Part shown: positions 35,115-45,900 of the stretch, in pieces
Layout: each line of letters begins with the position of its first letter
How positions within the stretch are numbered: the stretch's first letter is position 1
From: Dipteris shenzhenensis
Taxonomy: Eukaryota; Polypodiophyta; Polypodiopsida; Gleicheniales
Length of the DNA: 64,000 bases
Direction: 5' to 3' (one strand)
NCBI GenBank assembly: GCA_047967505.1
Contig: CM106538.1
Made by a program: the position numbers and the translations under genes
The notes under the pieces: model-generated
The model's input: only the letters and a program-made list of their open reading frames with translations
Databases searched by the model: none
What the model was told of the DNA's origin: nothing

Positions 35115-36060
35115 ATGGCTGACATTCCCATATTTTGTGGACGAGTGGAAGAAAATCCAAATGAGTATCTTATGGCCTTCAAGCACCGTTGTGTTTCTCT
35201 CAACTTTCTTATTGAAGACAGATGGCTATTGGTTCTTCCCACATTTCTAGAGGGTTTGGCTCAAGTATGGTATGAGAAGCAGGCCGAAGACGTTCGCCAA
35301 AGCTGGACAAGGTTGACAGCAGTGATGATTGAGTATTTCGACAAAGAAGAGGAGTCCGAGAACGTGTACCTACAGGTGGAAAACTTGAAGCAGCCAGAAG
35401 GTGAGATGGCACGTCGATATTTGGATCGAGCGACCGTGCTCCTAGACCGTTTAATTGCCACATAGGAGGACAATGCCGGATTTCGAGCTGGAATGACTCA
35501 ACATGTGCTGGGCTACCTTGTAGCAGGAGCAAGTGATGAATTCCGCCTCAAGCTTAAATGGGATAATCTAGAAACTATGGTGCTAACACATGAGATTGCT
35601 CAAAATTTTGATAAAGTCTCTGACCCTGCTTCAAAGAAGATGGTTGTCCCTCCGCAACCCCCTCAATTCTTGCAACAACAATCTGGGGGGTCTAACTCAA
35701 GGGCATATCCCCACCCCTCATTAGGGATGTATCCACCACCTCCACCTCAAATGTATGGTCCTCCCTTAGATGCTTACCCTCAACAAGGTGTATATTCTCA
35801 CCCTCCACCTCGAAGATTTCCCTAGCCTCACCCACGAGGCCCCCTTCTTTCTACTCCCTCGGCCCCTCCAGCTAAAGAGGCCCCCCCTGCAATAGAATCC
35901 GGAGTCAATGACCTAGCCAAGGCCCTGAATGATCTTCGACTTGAGATGGTGGGCATCAGAAATCAAGCCAACCGCCCTCCAAGAGACCGTGCTAATGTTT
36001 ATGCTACGAGTGCCTCCAGAAGGGTCATTATCGCACGGAATGCCCCAATATTCCAAGAGT
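35115..36060 (+). pseudogene. Gypsy gag with zinc knuckle
   Basis: The ATG at 35115 starts a capsid domain: FLIEDRWLLVLPTFLEGLAQ, VWYEKQAEDVRQSW and FDKEEESENVYLQVENLKQ fit the retrotransposon gag pattern. A TAG at 35463-35465 interrupts it. Reading continues to 35825 with a Pro/Tyr/Gln-rich linker (MYPPPPPQMYGPPLDAYPQQ), where another TAG occurs. After a frameshift the CCHC knuckle CYECLQKGHYRTEC is intact at 36002-36043. The protein would package element RNA. The rest of the fold is well conserved, indicating recent coding capacity. Confidence 0.88.
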
Positions 36061-36063
36061 GAA

Positions 36064-36950
36064 TCTTCTAAGTGAATCTTCTAAGTGAATCTGGCACTGA
36101 GGATTCTGATGTAGAGATCCTTGACCTCGAGAAAAGAAGTCGTATTACCTCGGACCCCTCTCCAAACCATGGACTGAGCCACCCTAGGAAGAAGGTGTCC
36201 TTCTCAAAGCCCTCAGATGCTGAGATGACAGACCCACCAACAGAGAAGACTAAAAGATCTCGCAGGAGTAAGTGGTCGCCCTTGGATTTTTCCATCGACT
36301 CAGGGCAAGAGGACTATTCGGTCGTTCAGGACCTTGCTCATCGGTCTTTGAGCATCACGCTCCCTCAATTAATAGCATTAAGCCCTAAGGTGAGACGTGA
36401 GCTATAGCAAGTTCTCTCAACAAGGAAGAGTAAGAAAAAGGGAAAGCTACGAGAGGTATCTTCTCTCTCTGAAGAAATTGATCGACACCCACATACAGTA
36501 GATGTCATCATAGATAATTGCCATGTCAAAAATGGGGGGGGAGCTACATGTAATATCATGGTGCCCCAAATCATGAAGAAATTGAATTTGAAATGCACAA
36601 GGCGTTCCTCCACTCAAATCAAGGTAGCAGATGGTCGATGACTCGCCACCCTGGGAGTCATTAAGGATTTGCCCATCACTGTCAATGGGTTGACCACCAC
36701 CGTCAATTTCTATGTAGTGGACATCGAAGATACAAGCAGGAGTTACCCAGCCATACTCGAGAGACGATGGTTGAGAAAGAGTGATGCAGTCAGCTATCGG
36801 AAGATAGGACACATGTCTTTTGGTGCTTCTAAGGAGAAGATCCCGGTGCAACTTGGTGCCACGGAACCAGAAGAAGAAGAGGAGCAAGACAGTGATACTC
36901 TCTCATCCTCGGTGTCTAAATCAATGGAAGAATCAGACAGGGGGTAGGAA
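36064..36950 (+). pseudogene. Gypsy protease with damaged active site
   Basis: A basic/acidic linker containing ITLPQLIALSPKVRREL is followed by a TAG near 36405, then the protease region. Where a DGGA is expected, the sequence reads HVKNGGGATCNIMV around a G-run (36533-36541), so the catalytic Asp appears lost. TGA near 36639 follows KVADGR. SRSYPAILERRWLRKSDAV matches the YP.ILGRPWL strand with changes. An acidic stretch ends at a TAG near 36946. It is therefore inactive as read. Confidence 0.8.
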
Positions 36951-37053
36951 TTCTCAGAGGAGGAAGTTTACATGATGGGGTGTCTCCGACCCCGCCATCT
37001 GTAGAAAAGGTAACAGCTAGTCCTCAACAGCTTGAGTTCAACAGCTTGAGTCT

Positions 37054-38460
37054 ATGCTTTCCCTAGACCTCATTCCAAGTGAGAAAGACAAGTTCCTAGA
37101 AATGTTCAAAGATTTCCCTGACCTCTTTGCAACTAGCTACCACCACCTTCGCCATGTGACTGCCATAGAGCACAAGATAGAGCTGAAGCCTTATGCGAAG
37201 CTTGTGGCTCAGAAGTATCAAAGATTAGGGCCCCTACAGATGGATGCTTTGCGCTTAGAGTTGCAGAAGCTTGTAGAGGCTGGGTTTATTGTTTCGATTC
37301 ACAATATTGAATGGGTTTCACTAGTGGTAGTCACCCCAAAGAAAAACAAGTGGCGGGTCTGCATCGACTATAAGAAACTCAATGCAGCCACCGTGAGGGA
37401 TTATCATCCTCTTCCCTTTCAAGACCTCATTCTTGAGAAGGTAAGTGGTCATGAGATGTATACTTTCTGTGATGGTTACTTTGGGTTTTATCAAATCAGA
37501 ATTGCCGAAGAAGATGTGCTTAAAACCACATTTGCCACACCCTGGGGGATATTTGCATTCAAAGTAATGCCATTTGGCCTCACCAATGCTCCTGCTACCT
37601 TTCAAAGATTTATGCAGATGGTGTTTGCTCCTTATTTGGGGGATTTCTTGGAGGTGTTTTTAGATGATTTATGTTTATTCTCATCACGTAAGGAGCACGT
37701 CATGAAGGTTAGATTGGCCTTCCAAAGGGTCAATGATGTAAACGGCAGTCTCAACCTTGAGAAATGCACCATTGGAGCCACTCAAGGGAGGTTATTGGGA
37801 CATATTGTCTCATCCGAGGCCATCAAGCCTGACCCCAAGAAGGTAGAAGCTATCCTTAAGCTCTCCCCGCCAACAACCAAACGTCAGGTACGCTCATTTG
37901 TCAATCTAACAGGATACTATCACCGCTTCATTGATCAATATGCTGCTTTAACACGACCCATGACTATGCTATTAAAAGATGGGGTTGATTTCTCTTAGGA
38001 TGAGGATTATGATCATTGGTTTGCACAAATCAAGAATGCTCTGGCTTCAGAACCCATTCTATGCAATCCAGATTGGTCAAAGACTTTCTATATCAATCCT
38101 GGGTTTGGTGAGCACATTTTGGCAGGTATTCTTCTCCAGCAAGGGGAGGATAGGTTCATGTATCCCGTTCGATTTGCTTCTCGACAATTGCTTGACACTA
38201 AGCGATGCTATTCAGAGGCTGACAAGCATGCCTTGTCTTTGGTGTTTTGCATTGAGAAATTAATGCATTATGTGGCTAGAAAGTCCTTCATTATACTCAC
38301 TAGCACTGGTCTTGCAAAGCAGGTTCTTCAATCACCAAATCCCATGGGCTGGTTGGCCAAATGGTTGGTAGTTCTACAAGAATATGATTTTTCTTTCAAA
38401 ATTGTAAAAGGGGGATGTTCCAACTTGAAGAACGCTTTGATTGATTTAGAGGAGTGCCTT
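37054..38460 (+). pseudogene. Gypsy reverse transcriptase and RNase H
   Basis: RT is open from 37054 to 37998. WVSLVVVTPKKNKWRVCIDY, MYTFCDGYFGFYQI (first catalytic Asp), FATPWGIFAFKVMPFGLTNA and VFLDDLCLFS (second motif, F-x-DD) are all in one frame, and FVNLTGYYHRFIDQYA is the connection. A TAG at 37996-37998 breaks the connection before RNase H. ILLQQGEDRFMYPVRFASRQ and RCYSEADKHALSLVFCIEK (RNase H with Glu) follow, in another frame from about 38119. RNase H then runs on directly into the integrase. The RT frame alone is complete. Confidence 0.92.
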
Positions 38461-39700
38461 GATGTAACCCTTGTAGTAGCCATAGAAGTTGGGGATCCAT
38501 GGTATGGTAGTATTTATAGGTTTCTGACTACTTTCTCCTTTCCTCCAAAAAGTACTAGCTATGAGAGAAAGAAGATCCGCAGAGATAGTAGGCGCTACAC
38601 CCTCCTTGATGGGGTGTTGTACTGTCAAGACATGGATGGGGTACTAAGACGGGCCATTGATGCAGATGAAGTGCCTAAGGTATTGAAGCATTATCGTGAT
38701 GGATTTTGTGGAGGCCACTATGCTAGTGACTATACAGCTAAGAAGATTTTACATGCTGGATACTATTGGTTGACCTTGTTCAAGGATGTGACTTTGTATT
38801 GCAAAACCTATGAACCATGCCAATTCTTTGGTAGGAAGGATTTGCGTCCTGGGCAACATCACCCAATGATGTCCATCCATTCATTTTAAAAGTGGGGAAT
38901 AGATTTTGTCGGGCCCTTGCCCATGACTGCCTACAAAAAGAAGTATCTTTTGGTAGCCACTCAGTACGTCACTAAGTGGGCTGAAGCTATCACCCTCCCT
39001 ACTGCAAATGGTAAGGTAGTCTCAAATTTCATATTTGAACATATCTGCACAAGGTTTGGGACACCCATGGAGATTGTCTCTGACCATGGGAGTCCATTTT
39101 TAAATGAAGCAATGGAGTTACTCATGGATCGCATGGGTATTGATCATCACACTTCTAGCATCTATTATCCGACATCCATGGGTCAAACAGAGCGGACCAA
39201 TGGCCTCCTTTGTAAAACCATGGGAAAAATGGCCACAGGGAACAGGAGCCAATGGGATCAGAAGGTCACTGAAGCCGTGTGGGCTTACAACATCACTCAA
39301 AAAACATCTACAAGTCACACTCCTTTTGAGTTGGTGTATGGTACTGAGGCAGTTTTACCACTAGAGATAGAGATTCTAGCCTTAAGATTGGCACAGGAAC
39401 AGAGGATGACAGAAGATGAACATGTAGAGTCCAGATTGGTACAACTTGAGAAGTTAGATGAAACCTGACGCCTTGCACTACACCAAATAGAGATCCAAAA
39501 GAATCGACAAAAGACCCTCTTGGATGCTAAGATTTGCAAGGGATGGGAAAGACACTTTGCTGATGGGGATGTTGTGCTATGCTTTGATAAGAGATTGGAC
39601 CACCAAATGGATAAGAAGTTTCTACCACTGTGGACTGGTCCATACAAAGTCATCAAGGAACGTAGCAATGGGTCTGTACAAGTTTAGGAGCTGCATGAAC
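38461..39700 (+). pseudogene. Gypsy integrase
   Basis: The HHCC zinc-binding domain is seen as GGHYASDYTAKKILHAGYYW with ...YCKTYEPCQ downstream. The core has WGIDFVGPLP (first Asp), VSDHGSPFLNE (second Asp) and GQTERTNGLL (Glu). HTPFELVYGTEAVLPLE and SRLVQLEKLDE follow. The C-terminal part ends GPYKVIKERSNGSVQ and KVINKHYLKPFF. Stops at 38887-38889 (TAA), about 39466-39468 (TGA) and about 39685-39687 (TAG) interrupt an otherwise collinear frame. Confidence 0.92.
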
Positions 39701-39792
39701 CATATGGCAAGAAGGTGATCAACAAGCATTACCTCAAGCCTTTCTTTGTGCGTGATGGACCCAGGCATGAAAATGCTATGCATTCCCTGCCT

Positions 39793-39802
39793 AGGGGGGG
39801 AA
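39793..39802 (+). promoter_or_regulatory. Gypsy polypurine tract
   Basis: AGGGGGGGAA lies immediately before the TG of the 3' LTR at 39804. Confidence 0.85.
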
Positions 39803-39803
39803 C

Positions 39804-40640
39804 TGTTATGGATAAAATTGAGGTGGCAGGGCATGACCATGTGCCACCCTTCCACGTAAGAGGACCCATAAGGTGTGTTGTACATAATCCATGGTAGTAA
39901 TATTATAAAATGTAAGGTGGCATGGCTCCTCCATGTGCCACCCCTCCACCTAGGCTACATTTAGTGAGATATGGCTCAAAGTCTATGGGAGAAGTAATAT
40001 AAAATATGTGGAGATGGATATTATATTGGGTTATTCCATCCATATAGGATAGGCCCATGTGGGGGAGGTATAGAATGTCCAAGAGAGCAAGTTAAATAAT
40101 GGGGAAAGTAGGATGAGGTGGCAAGATTCCTTGTGCCAACCCTCCACTTGTCCTCATAGAGGTTTGAACATATTATAAAATTGGGAAGAGACCAAGGGAG
40201 TATCATAGACTTGAGATATGGGGCTTGATTTATGTGGAAAATTGAGGCAAAGGGTTGTCACACACAATTGAGAGTGCATAACCGCCTAGCCCACATGGGA
40301 GAATTTTCCACACACACCATGCATGTGGGAGGATGCATTAATTGGGAGAGACCCCCTCTTTTGTCTATAAAAGGAGGGGGCTATTCCTTGATGAGACATG
40401 CTCATTCTTGTAAAGCCACCTAGCTAGTACTTTGATATTTCCCTCTCATCCTTTCTTTCAAATAAAGTATGGTCCTCTTCCCTTGATGTCTCCATCTTTA
40501 CATTCCTCCTCCTATCATGTACATGCTTCTCTTCCCCCTCTCCCTTTTCCCTTGTTTCATAGTCTCCCTCTTCATTCCCTCCCCTTCTAATTCCTTTTCC
40601 CCTCCCATGATAACATTTCGCCCGCACGATCTCCTTTCCT
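39804..40640 (+). repeat. Gypsy 3' LTR
   Basis: It starts TGTTATGGATAAAATTGAGG after the polypurine tract. U3 has imperfect direct repeats of GGCATGGCTCC(T/A)..GTGCCACCC type. A TATA box lies at about 40365-40374 and an AATAAA at 40461-40466. The part from 40351 to 40638 matches 34782-35070. The exact 3' end is uncertain because the 5' copy diverges there; it may extend up to about 40680. Confidence 0.85.
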
Positions 40641-40820
40641 CTATGGCCCTCGAGCGTCGCCATGCTTAGCCTCTAGCCTCTAGTCCTAATTTCTTTTCCG
40701 ACTAATAGTTGCAAGATAGATTAGCTTGGACTCATAAAGAAAATCTTGAGATAATGTAAAGTGCTTGATTGATATTACTTCAAATGAACCTCCCTTTTAT
40801 AGGTGAGGGTACTTACATCC

Positions 40821-41432
40821 ATGTGAACTTGGATTCTAGAATCCAAAATTTCATGACGGATAGATATTTCTATTGACGGAGTGAAATTTCTATTTAAAAA
40901 AAGGGGGGAAAAGAGCTTCCAAAATAGGTGAAATCTCACCTTCATCCAATGAAACTTCCAATGCCAAAATTTCACCGGCGGAAAAATTTTAGTCCCATAA
41001 AAAATTTTCGTTGAGTGATGAAAATTATTTCCATCATCAAAATTGGGATTCTAGAATCCAAGTGGATTCTAGAATCCCAAATTCCATCAGCGGGAAAAAT
41101 GTTTCTGTCAGATGGATTGATATTTCTGTCGATGGATTAAAATTTTTGTCGATGGAAATTTCAATCCGTCAACATATTTTTTTTTCCCGTTGATGGAATT
41201 TGGGATTCTAGAATATTCTGGAATCCCAATTTGGATGATGGAAATAATTTTTTGTCGGTGAAATTTTCCGATCAGACGAAAATTTTAGCACTAAAAGTTT
41301 CATTGGATGAAGGTGAGATTTCACTCATTTTAGGACACTTCTTTTTCCCCTTTTTTTGAATGAAAATTTCAGTCTGTCAATGGAGATATCAATCCGTCAT
41401 GAAATTTTGGACTTTAGAATCCAAGTTCACAT
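40821..41432. mobile_element. 612-bp foldback palindrome (MITE or foldback element)
   Basis: The two halves are long inverted copies of one another. The ends read ATGTGAACTTGGATTCTA and TAGAATCCAAGTTCACAT. Internally, GTGAAATCTCACCTTCATCC near 40940 is matched by the reverse complement near 41310. TGGGATTCTAGAATCC blocks recur near the centre. Pairing extends over nearly the whole length with the axis near 41120. No coding frame and no clear target duplication were found. Confidence 0.88.
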
Positions 41433-42360
41433 CACAACAGCTTGGATTGAAAAAAAGTAAACTGATAGACTTAAAATCCTCACTATTTAGATCAAAATTA
41501 AACTATTTGATCCAAATTATATAAGATGATTTAAATCTAAAAACATCTTTACATTCAATAAACCTCTTTTATGGCCATGAACTCCATGTAACTACCTATG
41601 TTAATATTAAAATATGCTTAAATTCAAGAATTGGATTAACACTATATAAAAAGAAAGATTTTTTTTAAAGACAATGCATTCGTATAGGTTTATGGATAGC
41701 ACATTACATACAATCTAGAGTTTGGAAACATATATAAGTACAAAACTTATACTTGAGGAAAATGTTGTTAATTCTATGGAAGTAATTAGTATAAAACTCT
41801 TTTAATAAAAGTTCTCAAGGAAAACTTGCTTCAAAGATGCTTAAAAAGGCAAAAAAGAAAAAGAAAAGTGGAATTCATCAATGTGTAGAAAAGTTTAAAT
41901 TGCAAGCTGTAGAAATTCTTTTGTATGGATTTCAGTTAAAATTTTTTGGACAATTAAGCGCTAAAAATAATGGCTTGTGGATTCAACTGATTTCATGCAT
42001 AGGCTCTTATTTGATTTCCTTCTCTCCTTCACCTTCTGTGAATTCCTTTGGAATTCCAATTTTAGCTCATTGAAACAATTGTTGCTACTAAGAATGTGTC
42101 TTGAATTCTTTCATGATTGTCCTTTTGACATCGATTTTGCACTCCTTTCCTTCTTTTAATTTGAGCAAATAATTGCCCTAGTTGTGGACCATTTTTGTGC
42201 TTGTCAACCACAACCTACCCAATGCATGGTGTATTCCTACTCATTCACCATCTTGACCACAATGAATACTACTATGCAGTAAGCCCCACTTATCTTTATG
42301 AGCATCCCCTTCAACATCACCAATCATTGATCTGCCATATATGAATCTTGAAAGGTTATT
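41433..42360. other. AT-rich spacer
   Basis: It may contain the 5' part of the transposase-like unit that follows. No motif could be supported. Confidence 0.4.
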
Positions 42361-44175
42361 GTTTTAAGTGGTTCAACTTGATTTGCTATTGGATTTCTTT
42401 CAAATGATGGTAGTTCCAAAACCACCATCAATGAGGGCTCCCTTGATCATGTGGTTTTTGACACTAATGTCAGTTATTAGGACGTCTTCATCCCAAAATT
42501 TTATCGTGGTCAGCTATACTCTAGTGATCAATGTCTTTGACCACCATTAGTTTCTTGCTTGTTGGGAAATCTTGAAAGAACTTTTAGCAATGGGCAACAA
42601 ATTCCAGTAAGTAGCCTATTGAATTTGTTATATTCAATTCTTGAATCTATCCCACACTACATCAATTTTATTTTGTTCCACAGGGGCACAATCACTAAAA
42701 AGAAATCTGGCTTGCAAACCTTTGAGATAAATGCTTTCAATAATGTCTACTTAGATGTTGAGAAACTACAACAAGCAATGGTCAAATTCTATGGCATGAG
42801 AGAATATGGTAAGAGGAAATCCATTATAGCATTGCACTTTACTTAGTTCATTTTCTATATCATGTTTATCCTAACGATTTCTCTCTTTTGTTATACAGAT
42901 TGCAATGGAAAGTTCATATCTGTCATCAAAATGGATGAAGCTCAATTGGTGAAAAAACACAAGTTAGAGAGAGTGAGCATCTGCATTATGAATAAAGCCT
43001 TAGCCTTTGTTCAAGGGAACGAAGAAGTAGAGCAAGATTTCTCAGTGCAATCACAGAAAGATATATGGTGGCTTGCAGCATTTGAGACTCCGAAAGAGTG
43101 CCATGAGACATTGAAGTGGGTTCTAGATAGAACAGGAATCCCATCGATGATCCAAAGACAAGAGGAAGGGTAAACGTTGACAGTCGATGGCCATCGAACT
43201 TTTTGAGTTGAATGGCATCTTGCTGGTGATTTGAAAACCCTCAAGTGCTTGCATGGTTGTGATACAGGGGCAAATGCAATGAACACATGCCTTTATTGCA
43301 TGTGTTCGCAACGTAAGCAAAAGGCTGGCTTATAATGGGAGAATAGCATTCTATCTTATAGCCAAATGCAAGCTCCCAATCGCAACAAGAAGGATCCAAA
43401 GTGGGATCCCATCTTGCCCATCCCACCCGAGAGATACAAATATGTACTTTACATGTAGAACTGCGCGTACTTGATAAGTTCTTGTATTTGCATCTTGTTT
43501 ATGCTTGGAATTTAATTCCGCAAGAAGTATCCACACGGTGCATTGCAGAAGCTGAGAAGTTGCTGTCAGAGATGGGATTCCATGGAAGACATGTCAAACT
43601 TAAGGAGGATAAGAAAATGTCTAGGGCAACACAGAATCTTCCTACAAAAGTGTCCATGGGTGGAGGGAAGGCAAGGAGATTCCTATCGAACCACAATCTC
43701 AACAAAGACAAACATACATTGTCTCAAAGCAGTTTGGGTTGGGAATACTGGAAAGCATTGTGTGAATGCATGACCAATAAGGCTTCTCATCCTCAAGTAG
43801 CAACTTTGAGAGCTGAAGTATGGACAAAGGTAGATGCATTGATAAAATTGCTTCGCCAGGTTCAAATTGTTAGGATGTATTATGAAAGGTTCAAGATAGT
43901 TGTGAAAGAGTTTATGCAATTAATGGTGAAAGCATGGGGGGAGTCGCACATTATGCATTACATGGTAATCTTGGCACCATCGTAATATTTAGCACTTGCT
44001 TTATAAATAGTTTTTGTTGCTGAAATGATTCTCATCATGTTTGCAGCATATTCTCTATGCACATGGACCATGGGTTGTATAAAATTGGGGCCCTTTGTCC
44101 ATTTGGAATACACAAGGCATAGAGAAGTCGCACTGTAGAGCCAAGGCAACCTACTTCAAGAACTCAAGGCATGGT
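42360..44175 (+). pseudogene. Uncharacterised transposase-like protein, decayed multi-segment
   Basis: Plus-strand segments in several frames. 42897-43173 reads DEAQLVKKHKLERVSICIMN and KDIWWLAAFETPKECHETLK. After a frameshift near 43173, VDGHRTF and GDLKTLKCLHGCDTGANAMN are followed by TCLYC (C..C). 43401-43985 is a long open helix-rich frame (STRCIAEAEKLLSEMGFHGR). A last segment (44045-44165) reads HILYAHGPWVV and NTQGIEKSHCRAKATYFKNS. The order 'GDLK.L....G...A...C.YC' then 'HGPW...G.L..W..QG.EKSH' is one I associate with uncharacterised eukaryotic transposon-encoded proteins; I cannot name the superfamily. GT/AG-like borders suggest introns. It is broken by stops. Confidence 0.4.
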
Positions 44176-44269
44176 GTGACCACAATTTGTGTACTCTCTT
44201 TAATATCTTTCTTATTTTGACCACAATTTTTGTACTCTCTTGGAGTCCAAGGTTTGTGTGAGGTAACGA

Positions 44270-44480
44270 CGTTTGGGAAAGTGGGGATAGGGGGGAGAGG
44301 AGGGGCATGGGGTGGGGCAAGGGGAGGGGTGGAGTGGTAGCAAGGGTGGGGGGAGGGGGGGATGGGGGGTATAAGGGAGCGCAACAGGTGTGGGCAGGAC
44401 AAGTAGGGGGTAGGGCAAAGGGGGGGAGGGTGACGAGGGTGGGGGGTTAGAGGGGTTAGGTGAGGGTGGGGGGCACGATG
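44270..44480 (+). repeat. G-run tract upstream of the H3-like gene
   Basis: About 210 bases with more than twenty runs of three to seven G on the plus strand (for example GGGTGGGGGGAGGGGGGGAT). It has strong G-quadruplex potential. Confidence 0.85.
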
Positions 44481-44551
44481 AAACCCTAAACATAATTAAA
44501 AGGGGTGTCAAAACATGATGGGCCTATATAAAACATTAAAAAAAACCCTAA
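44481..44551 (+). promoter_or_regulatory. Candidate core promoter: two telo-boxes and a TATA box
   Basis: AAACCCTAAA lies at 44481-44490 and AAACCCTAA at 44543-44551. TATATAAAA lies at 44525-44533. Telo-boxes with a TATA box are common in plant promoters of histone and translation genes. The TATA-to-ATG distance (about 40 bases) would leave a very short leader. Confidence 0.5.
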
Positions 44552-44564
44552 CTCTCTTTATTCA

Positions 44565-45731
44565 ATGGCAAGAGTCAAGAACACTGCTAGACCCACGAGA
44601 CGCTGCCTCCACCCTTCCTCCTCTAGCTCCACCACCTCCATGGCATCTGCGCATGCAAACCTATCCAAGTCTGGTGGCACCTCCCCCGACTCTCATGAGC
44701 CCTCCCCCAAGTCTCATGAGGTCTCCTAGGACTCTCATGAGCCCTCCCCCAACTCTCGTGAGCCCGTCCCACAAGTCACTCCCCAGTCTCGTGAGCCTTC
44801 TCCTCCTCCCAAGTCCCGTGAGCCCACTCCCAAGCCCAAAGAGCATGAGCCTTCCCCTCTACCTTCCCCTCAGCCTTCCCCTCTACCTTCCCCTCAGCCT
44901 TCCTCTCAGCCTTCAGCCTCAGCCTCAACCTACCCCTCAACCTTCCCCTTAGCCTTCCCCTCAACCTTTCCCTCAGCCTTCCCCTCAACCTTTCCCTCAG
45001 TCTTCCCCTCGGCCTTCCCCTCCCCATGAGAGCACTCCCCCGATCGAGCAACATATCTTTGAGAACCTCCCTTCCCCTCAGCCTTCCCCTCCCCATGAGA
45101 GGACTCCCCCACTCGAACAAAATGTATTTGATAACCTTCTGGACATAGAGAGGCTTCCTGAGGGCCAACAGACTGCTAGGAAGTGCACAATCTTCCCTAT
45201 CCCGGTGATATAGCTCATCATGGAAAAGGTACCTATGCGCATAAAGAGGGTAAAGCAGATGCCAAGGAAGCCCCATCCAAAGCAGGACAAAGCTCAAGAC
45301 ATCTGCAAGAGGGGGATTCGGAAGAGGATCAACATAGAAAAGAGCAACGTAAGAAATTCAAGGCAGACATGAGGCTATGGGACTGTGTTTGGGTACCTGT
45401 AAAGCCTCCACCAAGAGTCAGGAAGCCATATAGAGCAAAGCTAGAAGCGCGGGCCCTAAGGGAGATCAGACAAATGCAGAAGACTATCGACAACCTGATA
45501 CCGTGTGCTCCCTTCCAACGTTTGGTATGAGAGATAGCGCAAGGATACAAGGACGACGTGTGATTCAGCACAAGAGCTATGGGGACGCTCCAGGAGGCTG
45601 CGGAGCAAGTGACCACTACTCTATTCGAGGATGCCAACTTGTGTGCCATCCACGCAAAGCGCATCACGGTCATGGACAAGGACATGGCTTTGGCGAAGTG
45701 GCTATGGAGTGACCCAAGCTTGAAGCCCTAG
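44565..45731 (+). pseudogene. Histone H3/CENH3-like gene with Ser/Pro-rich tail, broken
   Basis: The ATG at 44565 starts MARVKNTARPTRR, close to the H3 tail (MAR.K.TAR). A long tail of SPDSHEPSPKSHEPSP-like and PSPQPSP-like repeats follows. The same frame at 45183-45731 gives an H3 fold: [65 protein letters not shown] and [15 protein letters not shown] resembles plant CENH3 (LIPAAPF) rather than canonical H3 (LIRKLPF), whereas loop 1 has H3 length. Damage: TAG at 44727, a 1-base insertion near 44913 restored near 45180, TAG at 44950 in the shifted frame, and TGA after FQRLV (about 45528) and after KDDV (about 45558). The fold is intronless, unlike the exon-rich CENH3 genes known in plants. 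I infer a decayed, possibly retro-copied, divergent H3 variant. Confidence 0.75.
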
Positions 45732-45900
45732 ATTCTCTTGCAACCCACTCTTAGGACTTCAACCACCCCCTGCCCTTGAAGGCACTATCTTGTATCTAAG
45801 GCCCAAGGGCCGATCTTTTTTAATAATATCAACATTCTCTACACTATCTCATTGTTGTGTATTCTCTATGTTTATGACTGAACTTACTGATCATTTTAAT
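45732..45900. other. Downstream flank of the H3-like gene
   Basis: There is no coding motif. TTTTTAATAATATC near 45820 could belong to a 3' end. Confidence 0.35.

Larger units (their letters stand above)
34782..40640 (+). mobile_element. Nearly full-length Ty3/gypsy retrotransposon
   Basis: Plus-strand order is truncated 5' LTR (34782-35070), gag, zinc knuckle, protease, RT, RNase H, integrase, polypurine tract (39793-39802) and 3' LTR (39804 to about 40640). Integrase after RT/RNase H defines gypsy. No chromodomain was found after integrase. The 5' LTR lacks its U3 half, which is replaced by an unrelated copia-type LTR, and the LTR/leader junction with the primer-binding site is also missing. 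The coding part is almost collinear, with about eight in-frame stops and a few frameshifts. Confidence 0.92.

Noticed and set aside
44212-44511. Minus-strand proline-rich frame of 99 residues
   Set aside because: It is the complement of the G-run tract; low complexity only.
44776-45297. Minus-strand RGRLRG-repeat frame
   Set aside because: It is the antisense of the PSPQ repeats in the H3-like tail.
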